Origin: CAYVHU01 sp964451415
Lineage (GTDB): Bacteria; Pseudomonadota; Alphaproteobacteria; Rhodospirillales; Magnetovibrionaceae
DNA: 64,000 nucleotides
Direction: 5' to 3'
NCBI GenBank assembly: GCA_964451415.1
Contig: CAYVHU010000009.1
Location: 47,454-111,453 of the forward strand
Below the pieces are notes generated by a model. That model ran no database searches. It worked only from the letters and a program-made list of their open reading frames with translations, and was not told the DNA's origin. Made by a program: the position numbers and the translations under genes. How positions within the stretch are numbered: the stretch's first letter is position 1; each line of letters opens with the position of its first letter. Positions 1 to 8,893 of the stretch are shown here, piece by piece.

Positions 1-273
1 TGCGGCGCCGGACAGGATCGCACCGATGAAATATCCGATGGCCACCGTGGCGCCGAGACGAACGCCCAGCAAAATGCCGATGACAACGCCGACCAGGGCG
101 ATGGCCGTGTATTGCCGATTTAAAAATGCGGCGGCGCCTTCTTGAACCGCAGCTGCGATTTCACGCATGCGATCGGTTCCCGTCGGTTTCGCCATAATAG
201 ATCGCACGGCGTATATGCCGTACAAAATGGCCAGAAAGCCACTTGCGAGTATGAGATAATAGATATTGGACAT
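1..273 (-). CDS. hppA: Membrane-bound proton-translocating pyrophosphatase, N-terminal part (cut by window edge)
   Basis: Only the first 91 residues lie in the window; the gene runs off the left edge. The fragment starts with a hydrophobic helix (about residues 4-26), then a short basic loop and the motif EGAAAFLNRQY at residues 45-55, followed by a second membrane segment. This arrangement is characteristic of the N-terminus of H+-pumping pyrophosphatases, which hydrolyse PPi and pump protons across the membrane. It lies downstream of the thiL/nusB/rib cluster on the same strand, as in many alphaproteobacteria. A 240-bp gap precedes it, so it probably has its own promoter. The K+-dependence class cannot be judged from this part. 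Confidence 0.88.
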   Translation of the reverse strand, partial: MSNIYYLILASGFLAILYGIYAVRSIMAKPTGTDRMREIAAAVQEGAAAFLNRQYTAIALVGVVIGILLGVRLGATVAIGYFIGAILSGAA

Positions 274-513
274 GGTCTTGGAACTCCCCGGTTCATGCCT
301 ACTCGTTGAGCCCACCGTCCAGTGCGCGGCGGACTGTTCCCCCTTGGACAGGGATATGGTCAATGGTCATAAAAAGATACGAATAAACCTTGTATTTCTT
401 CGTACGCGGCGCGTAGGTTGCCAGAACAAACCGTTATTGGCAACACGCCTTAAGTGTCAAAAATTTGAATGGGAATAGCCTTTGGTGTAACCCTACGAAT
501 TTGAAGTTAACTC

Positions 514-990
514 TTAACGGTTCGTGCTTGTCATCGCTTGGATCAGAGCGTCGTTTACGACTCCCTTTCCCAGAACGCGTTCGGCAACAAGGATGATTCT
601 GTATTTGATCAACGTGACATCCAGCGTCTTGTTATTGCGCAACGTGCGCGGAATATAATAGGAAAAATCCTTGATCAAAGCGTCACCCAACTGCCGTTTG
701 GCCGCAGCAACCTTACTTTGATCGGTGGTATTAAGAACCTCGATCTTATAATTGATCAGGATCGTCCCGGCAACGGTGTCGTTTTGAAAAACCGGCACCT
801 GAATGGGATCCATTGTGATATAGAGCGGGCGTTTGTGCTCGGAAACCTTCGCCTTTTCCACTTTGGCGTTATCGCCCACCCCGGGCGTGGCGCTTTTCGC
901 AAAGGGACCGACGGCGAGATATTTTAAAATACTCGCCGTGCCGCCGGCAAGCAGGAACAAGACCGCGAAAGCAATAACTAATTTTTTCAT
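514..990 (-). CDS. Hypothetical membrane-anchored protein (FliL-like appearance)
   Basis: The protein has 158 residues if started at the ATG at 990, where a hydrophobic N-terminal helix (MKKLVIAFAVLFLLAGG) makes a plausible anchor or signal. A longer reading to 1077 adds a non-membrane leader and abuts thiL, and is less likely. The rest, with a TMDPIQVPVF stretch near residue 60 and a C-terminal LIKYRIILV strand, looks like a periplasmic beta/alpha domain. It superficially resembles FliL-type basal-body proteins, but I cannot prove membership. It is downstream of thiL on the same strand and may be cotranscribed. Function unknown. Confidence 0.6.
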   Translation of the reverse strand: MKKLVIAFAVLFLLAGGTASILKYLAVGPFAKSATPGVGDNAKVEKAKVSEHKRPLYITMDPIQVPVFQNDTVAGTILINYKIEVLNTTDQSKVAAAKRQLGDALIKDFSYYIPRTLRNNKTLDVTLIKYRIILVAERVLGKGVVNDALIQAMTSTNR

Positions 991-1077
991 GCCATATCCC
1001 GCACATGGACCGTTACGACAAATCAGCGTCACCCGCAGTATAGCCAAGTCCAGGTTTCGGAAAAAGCCACATGACAA

Positions 1078-2073
1078 TTACAAGTGTCGATAGCCGCCCG
1101 CGCCCAATTCCATCACCTTGCCGCGTTCATCACGCACCGTAACCCGCTGCGTGGCGGACGTCCCCGTGGGACCCGTCTGACCGATACACGTCACGGCCAC
1201 TTCATTTTCACGGCCCAAGGCCATAATGGCCTCTTCCTGGGCCGCCGCCGCAGTGAAAATAAGTTCGTAATCGTCCCCGCCGCCAAGAATGGTCTCGATC
1301 AATGCGCCATCGCCTTGCACACATCTGCGTGCCGCGCGAGACAGCGGCACCCGCGCGGCCTCAAGGGTGATGCTCACATCCGATGCGCGGGCGATGTGGC
1401 CCGCATCGGCGACAAGGCCATCGGAAATGTCTGCGCATGCCGACGCCAAAGCGTCCCGGGCCAACGCAACGGCGAACGCCCAGCGCGGTTCCGGTCTGGC
1501 ATAACGGTGAATCAAATGATCGTTGTGGGCCAGCTTGGACCGCAGGCACAACAGCCCCAGCGCACCGTCGCCGATGGTTCCCGTGACATAGACCCGCTCG
1601 CCCGCACGAGCCCCCCTGCGCTTCAACGCCCTGCCCCTGGCGACAAAACCGAGCGCCGTCATGGTGAACGACAAAGGCCCCGGCGTGGAAACCGTATCCC
1701 CGCCCATCAACACCGCGCCGCTCTCGCCAAGGGCTTCACCGAGGCCCGATGCAAAGGCAGCGATCCAACGCTCGTCAATATCGGGGGGAAATTGTGCGGC
1801 CAGAAAAACCGCGCGCGGGCGGGCGCCCATGGCCGCCAGATCGGAAATATTCGCACCGACCACCTTGTGCGCGATATCTGCAGCGCCCAGATTTTCCATA
1901 AAATGCACGCCCGAAACCAAGGCGTCGGTGGTCACGACAAGCTGTTGGCCTGCGGGCACATCCAGTAAAGCGGCATCGTCGCCCAGGCCCAGCGCACCCG
2001 TATCCCCGTCCGCTAGCGGCTTGAAATGCCGCGCGATAATATCGAATTCACGTCCTGCGGCATGGGAAGACAT
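1078..2073 (-). CDS. thiL: Thiamine-monophosphate kinase
   Basis: The product (331 aa) phosphorylates thiamine monophosphate to the active cofactor thiamine diphosphate, using ATP in the cytoplasm. The AIR-synthase-like fold is recognisable from the metal-binding GLGDDAALL motif at residues 29-37, TTDALVSGVHF around residue 50, the following NISDLAAMGARP segment, and MGGDTVSTPG in the middle; ISDGL and GGGDDYEL lie further on. Length is normal for the family. It follows nusB by 18 bp in the same direction, the usual alphaproteobacterial order, so it is probably read from the riboflavin operon transcript. Confidence 0.95.
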   Translation of the reverse strand: MSSHAAGREFDIIARHFKPLADGDTGALGLGDDAALLDVPAGQQLVVTTDALVSGVHFMENLGAADIAHKVVGANISDLAAMGARPRAVFLAAQFPPDIDERWIAAFASGLGEALGESGAVLMGGDTVSTPGPLSFTMTALGFVARGRALKRRGARAGERVYVTGTIGDGALGLLCLRSKLAHNDHLIHRYARPEPRWAFAVALARDALASACADISDGLVADAGHIARASDVSITLEAARVPLSRAARRCVQGDGALIETILGGGDDYELIFTAAAAQEEAIMALGRENEVAVTCIGQTGPTGTSATQRVTVRDERGKVMELGAGGYRHL

Positions 2074-2091
2074 ATCCGTCCCTTCACGCGA

Positions 2092-2583
2092 TCAGTCCAT
2101 ACGGCCATCACGCACGACATGACCCAGCTTATCCAGAACGCCGTTGACCATTTTCGGCTCTCCGCCGCTGAAAAAGGCGTTGGCGACGTCCATGTATTCA
2201 TTGATCACCACCTTGGCCGGGATTTCACCGTGGACCAACAATTCAAACACGCCCGCCCGCAAAATGGCGCGCAACAGAACTTCCAGCCGCGCGACGCTCC
2301 AGTTGTCCCCCAAAGCGCCTTCGATCATGGCGTCGATTTCACCCTTTTTGTCGAGCACGCCGCGCACAATGGCGATCAAGAAGGCCTTGTCGGGATCGAG
2401 AAATTCGGCGACTTCTCCGGTTTCTTCGCCATCTTCGTCCTCAAGAGGGACGCTCCAGCGTTTTTCAAGAAAAGCACGCAACACGGGGTCCGCATCGCCC
2501 TCCACCATGTCCAACTCGTAAAGTGCCTGAACGGCGGCCATGCGCGCGGCGGAACGCTGGCGCGCATCGAAACGATTATTCAT
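2092..2583 (-). CDS. nusB: Transcription antitermination protein NusB
   Basis: NusB (163 aa) joins NusE/S10 at boxA RNA to support antitermination in rRNA transcription. The N-terminus RQRSAARMAAVQALYELDM is the typical NusB helix, and the C-terminal part contains the family-typical VVINEYMDVANAFF segment. The ATG at 2583 is chosen because it forms an ATGA overlap with the ribH stop codon. A longer reading to 2679 would only run into ribH. There is an acidic insertion (DEDGEETGEVAE) around residue 65, seen in alphaproteobacterial members. It sits between ribH and thiL in one operon. Confidence 0.95.
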   Translation of the reverse strand: MNNRFDARQRSAARMAAVQALYELDMVEGDADPVLRAFLEKRWSVPLEDEDGEETGEVAEFLDPDKAFLIAIVRGVLDKKGEIDAMIEGALGDNWSVARLEVLLRAILRAGVFELLVHGEIPAKVVINEYMDVANAFFSGGEPKMVNGVLDKLGHVVRDGRMD

Positions 2584-3017
2584 GAAGCCGCACCGCGCCG
2601 CAGTTGCCGGCGTGCCTCGATGACGGCCAGACAGGCCTCGGCGGCGACCGCGCCCTTGTTCTTTTTGGTCGTATCGCAACGCGCCAGAGCCTGGGCTTCG
2701 TTTTCCACCGTGAGGATGCCATTACCAATGACGAGGCCTTCCAAAGAAAGGTCCATCAACGCCCGGCAGCTTTCCCCCGCGACATAGTCGTAGTGACTGG
2801 TTTCGCCGCGAATCACGCAGCCCAAGGCCACATAACCGGTGTAGCGGCCAGAACTGTGGGCGAAGGCCACCACGGCGGGAATCTCAAACGCACCGGGCAC
2901 TTCGATACGGTCGTAGGTGACGCCTGCTTTGTCCAGGACCGACACGGCGCCGCTAAACAAGGCGTCGGTAATGTGTTTGTAAAACAGTGCTTCAACGATG
3001 AGGACATGACTCGCCAT
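2580..3017 (-). CDS. ribH: 6,7-dimethyl-8-ribityllumazine synthase
   Basis: RibH (145 aa) condenses 5-amino-6-ribitylaminouracil with 3,4-dihydroxy-2-butanone 4-phosphate to form lumazine, the penultimate step of riboflavin synthesis. The substrate-binding VPGAFEIP motif is at residues 40-47 and the GETSHYDYV motif, with the catalytic-position histidine His75, at 71-79. Length fits the family. It follows ribB by 27 bp and overlaps nusB by 4 bp (ATGA), so translational coupling is likely. Confidence 0.96.
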   Translation of the reverse strand: MASHVLIVEALFYKHITDALFSGAVSVLDKAGVTYDRIEVPGAFEIPAVVAFAHSSGRYTGYVALGCVIRGETSHYDYVAGESCRALMDLSLEGLVIGNGILTVENEAQALARCDTTKKNKGAVAAEACLAVIEARRQLRRGAAS

Positions 3018-3044
3018 GAATTCGAAATCCTTAACTTCAGAACC

Positions 3045-4172
3045 CTATTGTGGAATTTCCTGCTGGCCGACGACGGTAAGGCCGTACCCCTCAAGACCGA
3101 TGATGGTGTGTTGGGTGTTGGACAGCAATGTCATTTCCGTGATGCCCTGGTCGCGCAAAATCTGCGCCCCCAGACCGTAGTTACGCAATTCCTGGCCGAC
3201 ACCGCCGCTCGCATCTTGAGAAACCGGCGTAGCGGCGTCATGTTGCACATGAAGTGAAAGCGCGTCACAGCGGGGATGACGGATCAGCACCAAAACACCA
3301 CGTCCGGCCTCTCCGATGGTCTTCAAGGCGCGTTGCAACATGCCCGCCTTGCCGCTTGAAACGTTGCCCAGCACGTCGTCAAGGATGTCCATGGCGTGCA
3401 TGCGCACAAGCACGGGCCCGTTCGAGACCACATCGCCCTTGGTCAAGGCAACGTGTTCGGTCCCGTCGATGTCGCTTTTATAGACCGTCATTTCGAACGC
3501 ACCACCGTAAACGCTTTCGAAAGGCTGGTTCAATACACGCTTGACGATGTGGTCGTGCTTCAAGCGATAGGCGATCAAATCCGCAATGGTGGCGATTCTC
3601 AGGCTGTGCTTTTCGGCAAACGGGATCAGATCCGGCAACCGCGCCATGGAACCGTCCTCGTTCATAATTTCGCAGATCACGCCGGAAGGGTTGAGCCCCG
3701 CCAGGCGCGCAATGTCCACCGCCGCCTCGGTATGGCCGGCGCGCACCAGAACACCGCCGTCGCGCGCTTCCAGCGGAAACACATGGCCCGGCGTGGCGAT
3801 ATCGGCTTTGGTTTTGGTGGGGTCGATGGCCACCGCGATGGTGCGGGCGCGATCCGATGCCGAAATGCCCGTCGTCACGCCTTCGCGGGCTTCGATGGAC
3901 AGGGTGAACGCGGTGGAATGACGCGATACGTTTTTTTGCGCCTGATGGGGGATTTCCAAGGCCTCCACCCGTTCGCGGGTCAAGGTCAGACAAATCAGCC
4001 CGCGACCGTGCATGGCCATGAAGTTCACCGCTTGCGGTGTCGCCATTTGCGCCGGAATCACCAGATCGCCTTCGTTTTCACGGTCTTCGTCATCGACCAG
4101 CACGAACATGTGTCCGTTGCGGGCGTCTTCGATGATCTCTTCAATGGTGGATAGTTTGTCCTTGAATGGCAC
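3045..4172 (-). CDS. ribB: 3,4-dihydroxy-2-butanone-4-phosphate synthase with degenerate GTP cyclohydrolase II-like domain
   Basis: The product is 375 aa. Residues 1 to about 205 form a complete DHBP synthase domain with the acidic VDDEDRENEGDLV motif at 26-38 and ATPGHVFPL and HTEAAVDIARLAG further on; it makes the four-carbon unit for lumazine from ribulose 5-phosphate. The second half (about 210-375) aligns in order with GTP cyclohydrolase II. However, the segment that should carry the zinc cysteines (HSEC...RCDCG in active RibA) reads HAMDILDDVLGNVSSG here, with none of the three cysteines. I therefore infer it has no cyclohydrolase activity, as reported for similar alphaproteobacterial proteins, and that a separate RibA lies outside the window. 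Confidence 0.93.
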   Translation of the reverse strand: MPFKDKLSTIEEIIEDARNGHMFVLVDDEDRENEGDLVIPAQMATPQAVNFMAMHGRGLICLTLTRERVEALEIPHQAQKNVSRHSTAFTLSIEAREGVTTGISASDRARTIAVAIDPTKTKADIATPGHVFPLEARDGGVLVRAGHTEAAVDIARLAGLNPSGVICEIMNEDGSMARLPDLIPFAEKHSLRIATIADLIAYRLKHDHIVKRVLNQPFESVYGGAFEMTVYKSDIDGTEHVALTKGDVVSNGPVLVRMHAMDILDDVLGNVSSGKAGMLQRALKTIGEAGRGVLVLIRHPRCDALSLHVQHDAATPVSQDASGGVGQELRNYGLGAQILRDQGITEMTLLSNTQHTIIGLEGYGLTVVGQQEIPQ

Positions 4173-4192
4173 GAGCTTTGTTCCTTGTCGGA

Positions 4193-4822
4193 TTATTCTT
4201 TTCCCAGTAATCGCGCAACATACCGCGCCAGCATATCAATTTCCAGATTCACCTGATCGCCAACTTCATAAACACCGATAATGGTGGCGTCCTGGGTGTG
4301 GGGGATAATGTTGACACCGAATACGTTCACACGGTTTTCATCCGTCGCGACTTCGTTCACCGTCAGCGAGACGCCGTCAATGGTGATGGAGCCTTTGGAG
4401 GCCAGATATTTTGCCAGATCGTGTGGAACGCGAAAACTGAAGCGCACGCTATCGCCGTCGGCAGCGCGGCTCACAACTTCGCCAATGCCGTCCACATGAC
4501 CGGACACGATGTGCCCCCCCAGTTCATCGCCCAGGCGCATGGCGCGTTCCAGATTGATCCGCCGCCCTTCGGCCCACGCCCCCATGGTGGTTTTGGACAG
4601 GCTTTCGGCAGAGGCTTCAATGGCGAACCAGTTCGCCCCGGCGTCTTGTCCCTTCGCCACCACCGTCATGCAGATGCCGCAACACGCGATGGACGCACCG
4701 ATATCAATATCGTCGCTGGAATAAGCGGTTTCGATCTCAAAACGCCGCCCCTCGCCCGTACCGGCACCGGTGGCCTGAACGGTGCGCACGCGCCCAATAT
4801 CGGTGATAATGCCCGTAAACAT
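4193..4822 (-). CDS. ribE: Riboflavin synthase alpha chain
   Basis: This 209-aa enzyme dismutates two lumazine molecules to riboflavin plus ribitylaminouracil. The internal duplication typical of the family is visible: MFTGII opens the first barrel and GHIVSGHVDG the second, with the SLTVNEV strand in the second repeat. The first barrel has a cysteine-rich ASIACCGICMTV where SVAVNGVCLTV-type sequences are usual, a tolerated variation. It sits between ribD (9 bp) and ribB (20 bp) in the riboflavin operon. Confidence 0.95.
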   Translation of the reverse strand: MFTGIITDIGRVRTVQATGAGTGEGRRFEIETAYSSDDIDIGASIACCGICMTVVAKGQDAGANWFAIEASAESLSKTTMGAWAEGRRINLERAMRLGDELGGHIVSGHVDGIGEVVSRAADGDSVRFSFRVPHDLAKYLASKGSITIDGVSLTVNEVATDENRVNVFGVNIIPHTQDATIIGVYEVGDQVNLEIDMLARYVARLLGKE

Positions 4823-4831
4823 GGTTCCGGC

Positions 4832-5926
4832 TCAGTCCCTTTTAACGTACAACTCCAAACGATCCGGCCCTGCCTGTAGCACGGCTTGGCGGACGAACGC
4901 CAGTGTTTCCAGACAATCCGGACTTTGAAAAGCCCTCGGCGCGCCTTCGGGTAGCTTGCGCGCGGCACGAAACCACGCCACTTCGTCCACCAATCGGGCC
5001 TCCAGAAACGCCGTGGCGATAAGCGGACCGGTCTCGATCAGCACCCGTGTTATGCCACGCCGGGCCAGTTCGCGCGCCACCCAAAGCGGGTCGGGGCGAT
5101 CTTGCGCGGCGCGAATAACAACGACGCCTTTGCTTTCCAGGGCTTCGGCACCGGTGGCCGTTTCTCCACACACCACCCACAACGGCGCCATATCGAGCGT
5201 TTGCAAAAGCCTGCCGTCCACCGGCAAGCGCAAATGCGAATCCAGAAGCACCCGGATGGGACTTTGATCTTCCAACCCCGTCAGACGACAGGTGTAGGCG
5301 GGATCATCATCAAGAACCGTGCCGATGCCGAACAATACCGCGTCGTGGTTGGCGCGCAATAGATGTCCGCGCGCACGCGCTTGTGGCGAAGTGATCCATT
5401 TATCCTCGCCTTGCGCCCGCGCAATGGGGATGTGGCCGTTCGCATCGGTGGCGAGCTTCAAGGTGAACATGGGGCGGCCCTGGGTACGGCTCAGGAAAAA
5501 GCCCAGATTCACGGCCCACGCCTCGGCGCGGCGAACGTCCGTCACCACTTCGATCCCGGCGGCTTTCAGGATTTCGATTCCCCGTCCCGCAACGCGCACG
5601 TCCGGGTCGGTAATGGCCACGACGACGCGCGCAACCCCGGCCTCAACCAGGGCCTCCGCGCACGGCGGCGTCTTGCCATGGTGGGCGCACGGCTCCAAGC
5701 TAACGTAAGCGGTCGCCCCGCAAGCATGATCTTGCGCTTGGGCCAGGGCCACGGTTTCCGCGTGCGGGCGACCACCGGGCCGGGTCCAGCCGCGTCCCAC
5801 AACGATGCCGTCTTTGACGAGAATGCACCCGACAGCGGGATTGGGAAAGACGTTGCCCAACCCGCGACGCGCCAGGCTTAAAGCCGCCCCGATGAAGTCC
5901 GCGTCACGGGGTTCACTCGTCTTCAC
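4832..5926 (-). CDS. ribD: Bifunctional diaminohydroxyphosphoribosylaminopyrimidine deaminase / 5-amino-6-(5-phosphoribosylamino)uracil reductase
   Basis: RibD (364 aa) carries out the second and third steps of riboflavin synthesis from the GTP cyclohydrolase product. The N-terminal deaminase domain has the zinc-binding HAE at residues 55-57 and PCAHHGKTPPC about 25 residues later. The C-terminal reductase domain shows FTLKLATDANG and the RVLLDSHLRLP segment. Length is typical. Its start overlaps the end of nrdR by 14 bp, giving the classic nrdR-ribD pair. Confidence 0.95.
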   Translation of the reverse strand: MKTSEPRDADFIGAALSLARRGLGNVFPNPAVGCILVKDGIVVGRGWTRPGGRPHAETVALAQAQDHACGATAYVSLEPCAHHGKTPPCAEALVEAGVARVVVAITDPDVRVAGRGIEILKAAGIEVVTDVRRAEAWAVNLGFFLSRTQGRPMFTLKLATDANGHIPIARAQGEDKWITSPQARARGHLLRANHDAVLFGIGTVLDDDPAYTCRLTGLEDQSPIRVLLDSHLRLPVDGRLLQTLDMAPLWVVCGETATGAEALESKGVVVIRAAQDRPDPLWVARELARRGITRVLIETGPLIATAFLEARLVDEVAWFRAARKLPEGAPRAFQSPDCLETLAFVRQAVLQAGPDRLELYVKRD

Positions 5927-6368
5927 CTAATGTCCCAATAAAATCGTTGAAGTCATTGACTTCATGGAAATCTTTATAAACGGAGGCAAAGCGAACGTAG
6001 GCCACTTTATCCAAGTCCATCAAGCGTTTCATGATCAGTTTGCCGATGGCCTTGGAAGGGATTTCCGTCTCGCCAGAGGTTTCCAGATGACGTTGGATGG
6101 AGTTGACGACAAGTTCGATCTGCTCGCTACCGACGGGCCGCTTACGTAGCGCGACCTCCATCGAACGCTTGACCTTTTCGCGATCGAAGGACACCTTGTC
6201 GCCGTTGGATTTCACCACCATCAATTCGCGCAGGTGCACCCGTTCGAACGTGGTGAAGCGCGAGCCGCACGCCGGGCAATAACGGCGACGACGGATGGTG
6301 GCGTTGTCCTCGGTAGGACGCGAATCCTTCACCTGGGTATCGTTATTTCCACAAAACGGACAGCGCAT
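5913..6368 (-). CDS. nrdR: Transcriptional repressor NrdR
   Basis: NrdR (151 aa) represses ribonucleotide reductase genes in response to (d)ATP. The N-terminal zinc ribbon has Cys3, Cys6, Cys31 and Cys34 with the RRRRYCPACGSRFTTFE core. An ATP-cone domain fills about residues 48-138 (VVKSNGDKVSFDREKV, then the RFASVYKDFHEVNDF C-terminal helix). It sits between glyA and ribD as in many alphaproteobacteria. NrdR boxes were not found convincingly in this window, so its targets presumably lie elsewhere. Confidence 0.96.
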   Translation of the reverse strand: MRCPFCGNNDTQVKDSRPTEDNATIRRRRYCPACGSRFTTFERVHLRELMVVKSNGDKVSFDREKVKRSMEVALRKRPVGSEQIELVVNSIQRHLETSGETEIPSKAIGKLIMKRLMDLDKVAYVRFASVYKDFHEVNDFNDFIGTLGEDE

Positions 6369-6395
6369 GTTACCCCCTTCTCAATCAACATTCGC

Positions 6396-7703
6396 TCAGC
6401 CGTAGATGGGAAAGCGCGCGCACAGCACTTCGACCTTCTTGCGTACCTGAGCTTCGACCTGAGCATTGGCATCTTCGCCATTGGCGGCCAAACCGTCCAG
6501 CACTTCGCAGGCCATCCGCCCGATTTCGCGGAATTCTTCGACACCAAACCCACGCGTGGTTCCAGCGGGAGACCCGAAGCGCACCCCCGACGTCACCATG
6601 GGTTTTTCCGTATCGAACGGAATGCCGTTTTTATTGCAGGTGATCCCGGCGCGATCCAGCGCATACTCCGCCGCGTTGCCCTTCAGACCCTTCGGACGGA
6701 GATCGACGAGCATCAGGTGCGTATCGGTGCCGCCGGTGGAAATGGCGTAACCGCCATCCACCATGGTTTGGGCCAGGGCCTGGGCGTTGTCCACCACGCG
6801 CTGAGCGTAGGCCTTGAAAGTGGGCCGCAGCGCTTCGCCAAAGGCCACCGCCTTGGCGGCGATGACGTGCATCAATGGTCCACCTTGCAGGCCCGGAAAA
6901 ATCGCGGAATTGATCTTTTTGGCAATGTCCGCATTGTTGGTCATGATCATGCCGCCACGCGGACCGCGCAGGGTCTTGTGCGTGGTGGTGGTGGTGACGT
7001 CGGCAACGGGCACCGGAGAAGGATGCACGCCGGCGGCCACAAGGCCCGCAAAATGGGCCATGTCCACCATCAAGTACGCGCCGACCTCGTCGGCGATGGC
7101 GCGAAAACGCGCAAAATCAATGTGGCGCGGATAGGCCGAACCGCCCGCGATGATCAGTTTCGGTTTGTGCTCGCGCGCCAGCGCCTCGACTTCATCGAAG
7201 TCGATGCGCAGGTCCGCTTTGCTGACCCCGTACTGGACCGCGTGGAACCATTTTCCGCTTTGCGCCGGCGGCGCGCCGTGGGTTAAGTGTCCCCCCGCTG
7301 CCAGGCTCATGCCCAAGACGGTGTCGCCGGGTTTCAACAGCGCCAGAAACACGCCACCATTGGCTTGCGCGCCGGAATGGGGCTGGACGTTGACGAACTG
7401 ACAGCCAAACAGCTCTTTGGCACGCTCGCGCGCCAATTCTTCCGCCACATCGACGTATTCGCAGCCGCCATAATAGCGCCGTCCCGGATAGCCTTCGGCG
7501 TATTTGTTGGTAAGCACGCTGCCTTGGGCTTCAAGCACCGCACGTGAGACGATGTTTTCAGACGCGATCAATTCGACCTGGTTTTGCTGGCGACCCAGTT
7601 CTTCGTCGATCGAAGCCTTCAGAACCGGATCCGTTTCGCTTAAGCTCTGCGAAAAAAATCGTTCAAGGTCTTCATTGGGATACGCGGTTGTCGGGGAGGT
7701 CAT
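6396..7703 (-). CDS. glyA: Serine hydroxymethyltransferase
   Basis: GlyA (435 aa) is a PLP enzyme that interconverts serine and glycine while charging tetrahydrofolate with a one-carbon unit. The PLP-lysine motif TTTTHKTLRGPRGG is clear in the centre. YAEGYPGRRYYGG and the VNVQPHSGAQAN segment in the first third and GTDTHLMLVDL in the last third are family signatures. Length is standard. It is 27 bp upstream of nrdR and 33 bp downstream of rpiB, all on one strand, so it probably heads or shares the rib operon transcript. Confidence 0.97.
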   Translation of the reverse strand: MTSPTTAYPNEDLERFFSQSLSETDPVLKASIDEELGRQQNQVELIASENIVSRAVLEAQGSVLTNKYAEGYPGRRYYGGCEYVDVAEELARERAKELFGCQFVNVQPHSGAQANGGVFLALLKPGDTVLGMSLAAGGHLTHGAPPAQSGKWFHAVQYGVSKADLRIDFDEVEALAREHKPKLIIAGGSAYPRHIDFARFRAIADEVGAYLMVDMAHFAGLVAAGVHPSPVPVADVTTTTTHKTLRGPRGGMIMTNNADIAKKINSAIFPGLQGGPLMHVIAAKAVAFGEALRPTFKAYAQRVVDNAQALAQTMVDGGYAISTGGTDTHLMLVDLRPKGLKGNAAEYALDRAGITCNKNGIPFDTEKPMVTSGVRFGSPAGTTRGFGVEEFREIGRMACEVLDGLAANGEDANAQVEAQVRKKVEVLCARFPIYG

Positions 7704-7736
7704 CGGCAGGGCTCAGCCTTTTCAACAAGTTGATGT

Positions 7737-8186
7737 TTAACGCGGCGGATGGGACAGCTTGCCCACACGGCGCACATGACGCTCGCCGCCGTCGAATTCT
7801 GTATTCAAGAAGGTATCGACGCACTCCTCGCACAGGTCCGGACCGATCATGCGTCCCCCGAAGCAAATCACGTTGGCGTCGTTGTGTTGCCGCGCCAGAC
7901 GCGCCCCGGTAACGTCATGCACCAAAGCGGCGCGGATGTTCGCAAAGCGGTTGGCGGCGATGGAAATGCCGATGCCGCTGCCGCACATCAAAATGCCGCG
8001 CACAGCCTGGCCGTCCGTAAGGGTGTGGGCCAGCTTGTAGGCATAATCGGGATAATCGACAGAATCCGGGCCATCGACACCCAGATTGAGAACAGACACA
8101 CCTTTGTCCTTAAGATAGGAAACGATGTGATCTTTCAATGCAAAGGCGCCGTGATCACAAGCAATGGCGATGATATCGTTCGTCAT
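7737..8186 (-). CDS. rpiB: Ribose-5-phosphate isomerase B
   Basis: RpiB (149 aa) isomerises ribose 5-phosphate and ribulose 5-phosphate; the latter is the RibB substrate made further down this cluster. Motifs are IACDHGAFALKD near the N-terminus and the active-site loop MCGSGIGISIAANRF, followed by RAALVHDVTGARLARQHNDANV. Length and order match the RpiB/LacAB family. It directly precedes glyA, a common alphaproteobacterial pair. Confidence 0.95.
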   Translation of the reverse strand: MTNDIIAIACDHGAFALKDHIVSYLKDKGVSVLNLGVDGPDSVDYPDYAYKLAHTLTDGQAVRGILMCGSGIGISIAANRFANIRAALVHDVTGARLARQHNDANVICFGGRMIGPDLCEECVDTFLNTEFDGGERHVRRVGKLSHPPR

Positions 8187-8307
8187 GGTGTTTTCCGTCC
8201 CCTATGATCCGTCTACGGCCCGTCTATGAACAGCCCTTGGGCACTGCGTCGTAAGCCCGACTTCAATACCATATCTCGCGTGCGCCTGCCAAGCCAACAA
8301 CAACCAC

Positions 8308-8760
8308 TTAGTCCGACGCTTTGGTTTTGCCGCGAAAATCCACCACGTCGGCCCCATTCATAATGCGGAAATCGTAATCACGATCATGCGATGCGAACAC
8401 ATCGTAATACAGTTCCTGATCGATTTCATTTTCGGCCTTGAACGTCAGAATTTTGGGTTTGATGTCATACAACTCATCACGCGTCACATACTCGCGCGCA
8501 GCGATGATTACTTCGTCGCCGGGCTGGCAGGCGCGCGCGGCGGAGCCATTTAACACGCAACACCGCGAGCCGGCTTCTCCCAAAATGACATACGTCTGAA
8601 GGCGCTGACCGTTGGTTTTGTTCCAGATATCGACGAATTCCAACGGATAAATGCCGACGCGTTCACACACTTCGGGGTCCAGCGTGATGGAACCCTGATA
8701 ATCCAGGTTGGCATCGGTGACACGCAGACCGTGAAGTTTGGCGCGAATGACTTGAATCAT
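8308..8760 (-). CDS. panD: Aspartate 1-decarboxylase precursor
   Basis: PanD makes beta-alanine for pantothenate and coenzyme A. The self-cleavage site Gly23-Ser24 (LDYQGSITLDP) generates the pyruvoyl group on Ser24; the DIWNKTNGQRLQTYVI strand and LNGSAARACQPGD motif follow as in the Escherichia coli enzyme. At 150 aa it is about 25 residues longer than the usual enzyme, with a charged C-terminal extension (VDFRGKTKASD). It lies 121 bp upstream of rpiB on the same strand and is divergent from the liv genes. Confidence 0.92.
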   Translation of the reverse strand: MIQVIRAKLHGLRVTDANLDYQGSITLDPEVCERVGIYPLEFVDIWNKTNGQRLQTYVILGEAGSRCCVLNGSAARACQPGDEVIIAAREYVTRDELYDIKPKILTFKAENEIDQELYYDVFASHDRDYDFRIMNGADVVDFRGKTKASD

Positions 8761-8893
8761 AACAAGACCTGAGTTTGGAGCCTAAACGGCGCATTAAAGA
8801 CATGGATATTGGAAAAAGGCAATCGTTGTGCGCCCTATTGAAGGATGTTATGACCACCTCCTCGACACGCTTAACCCTCTTTCAACCGGCACC

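Noticed and set aside
4173..4192. FMN riboswitch before ribB
   Set aside because: The gap between ribE and ribB is only 20 bp, and no RFN element was recognised upstream of ribD, glyA or rpiB.
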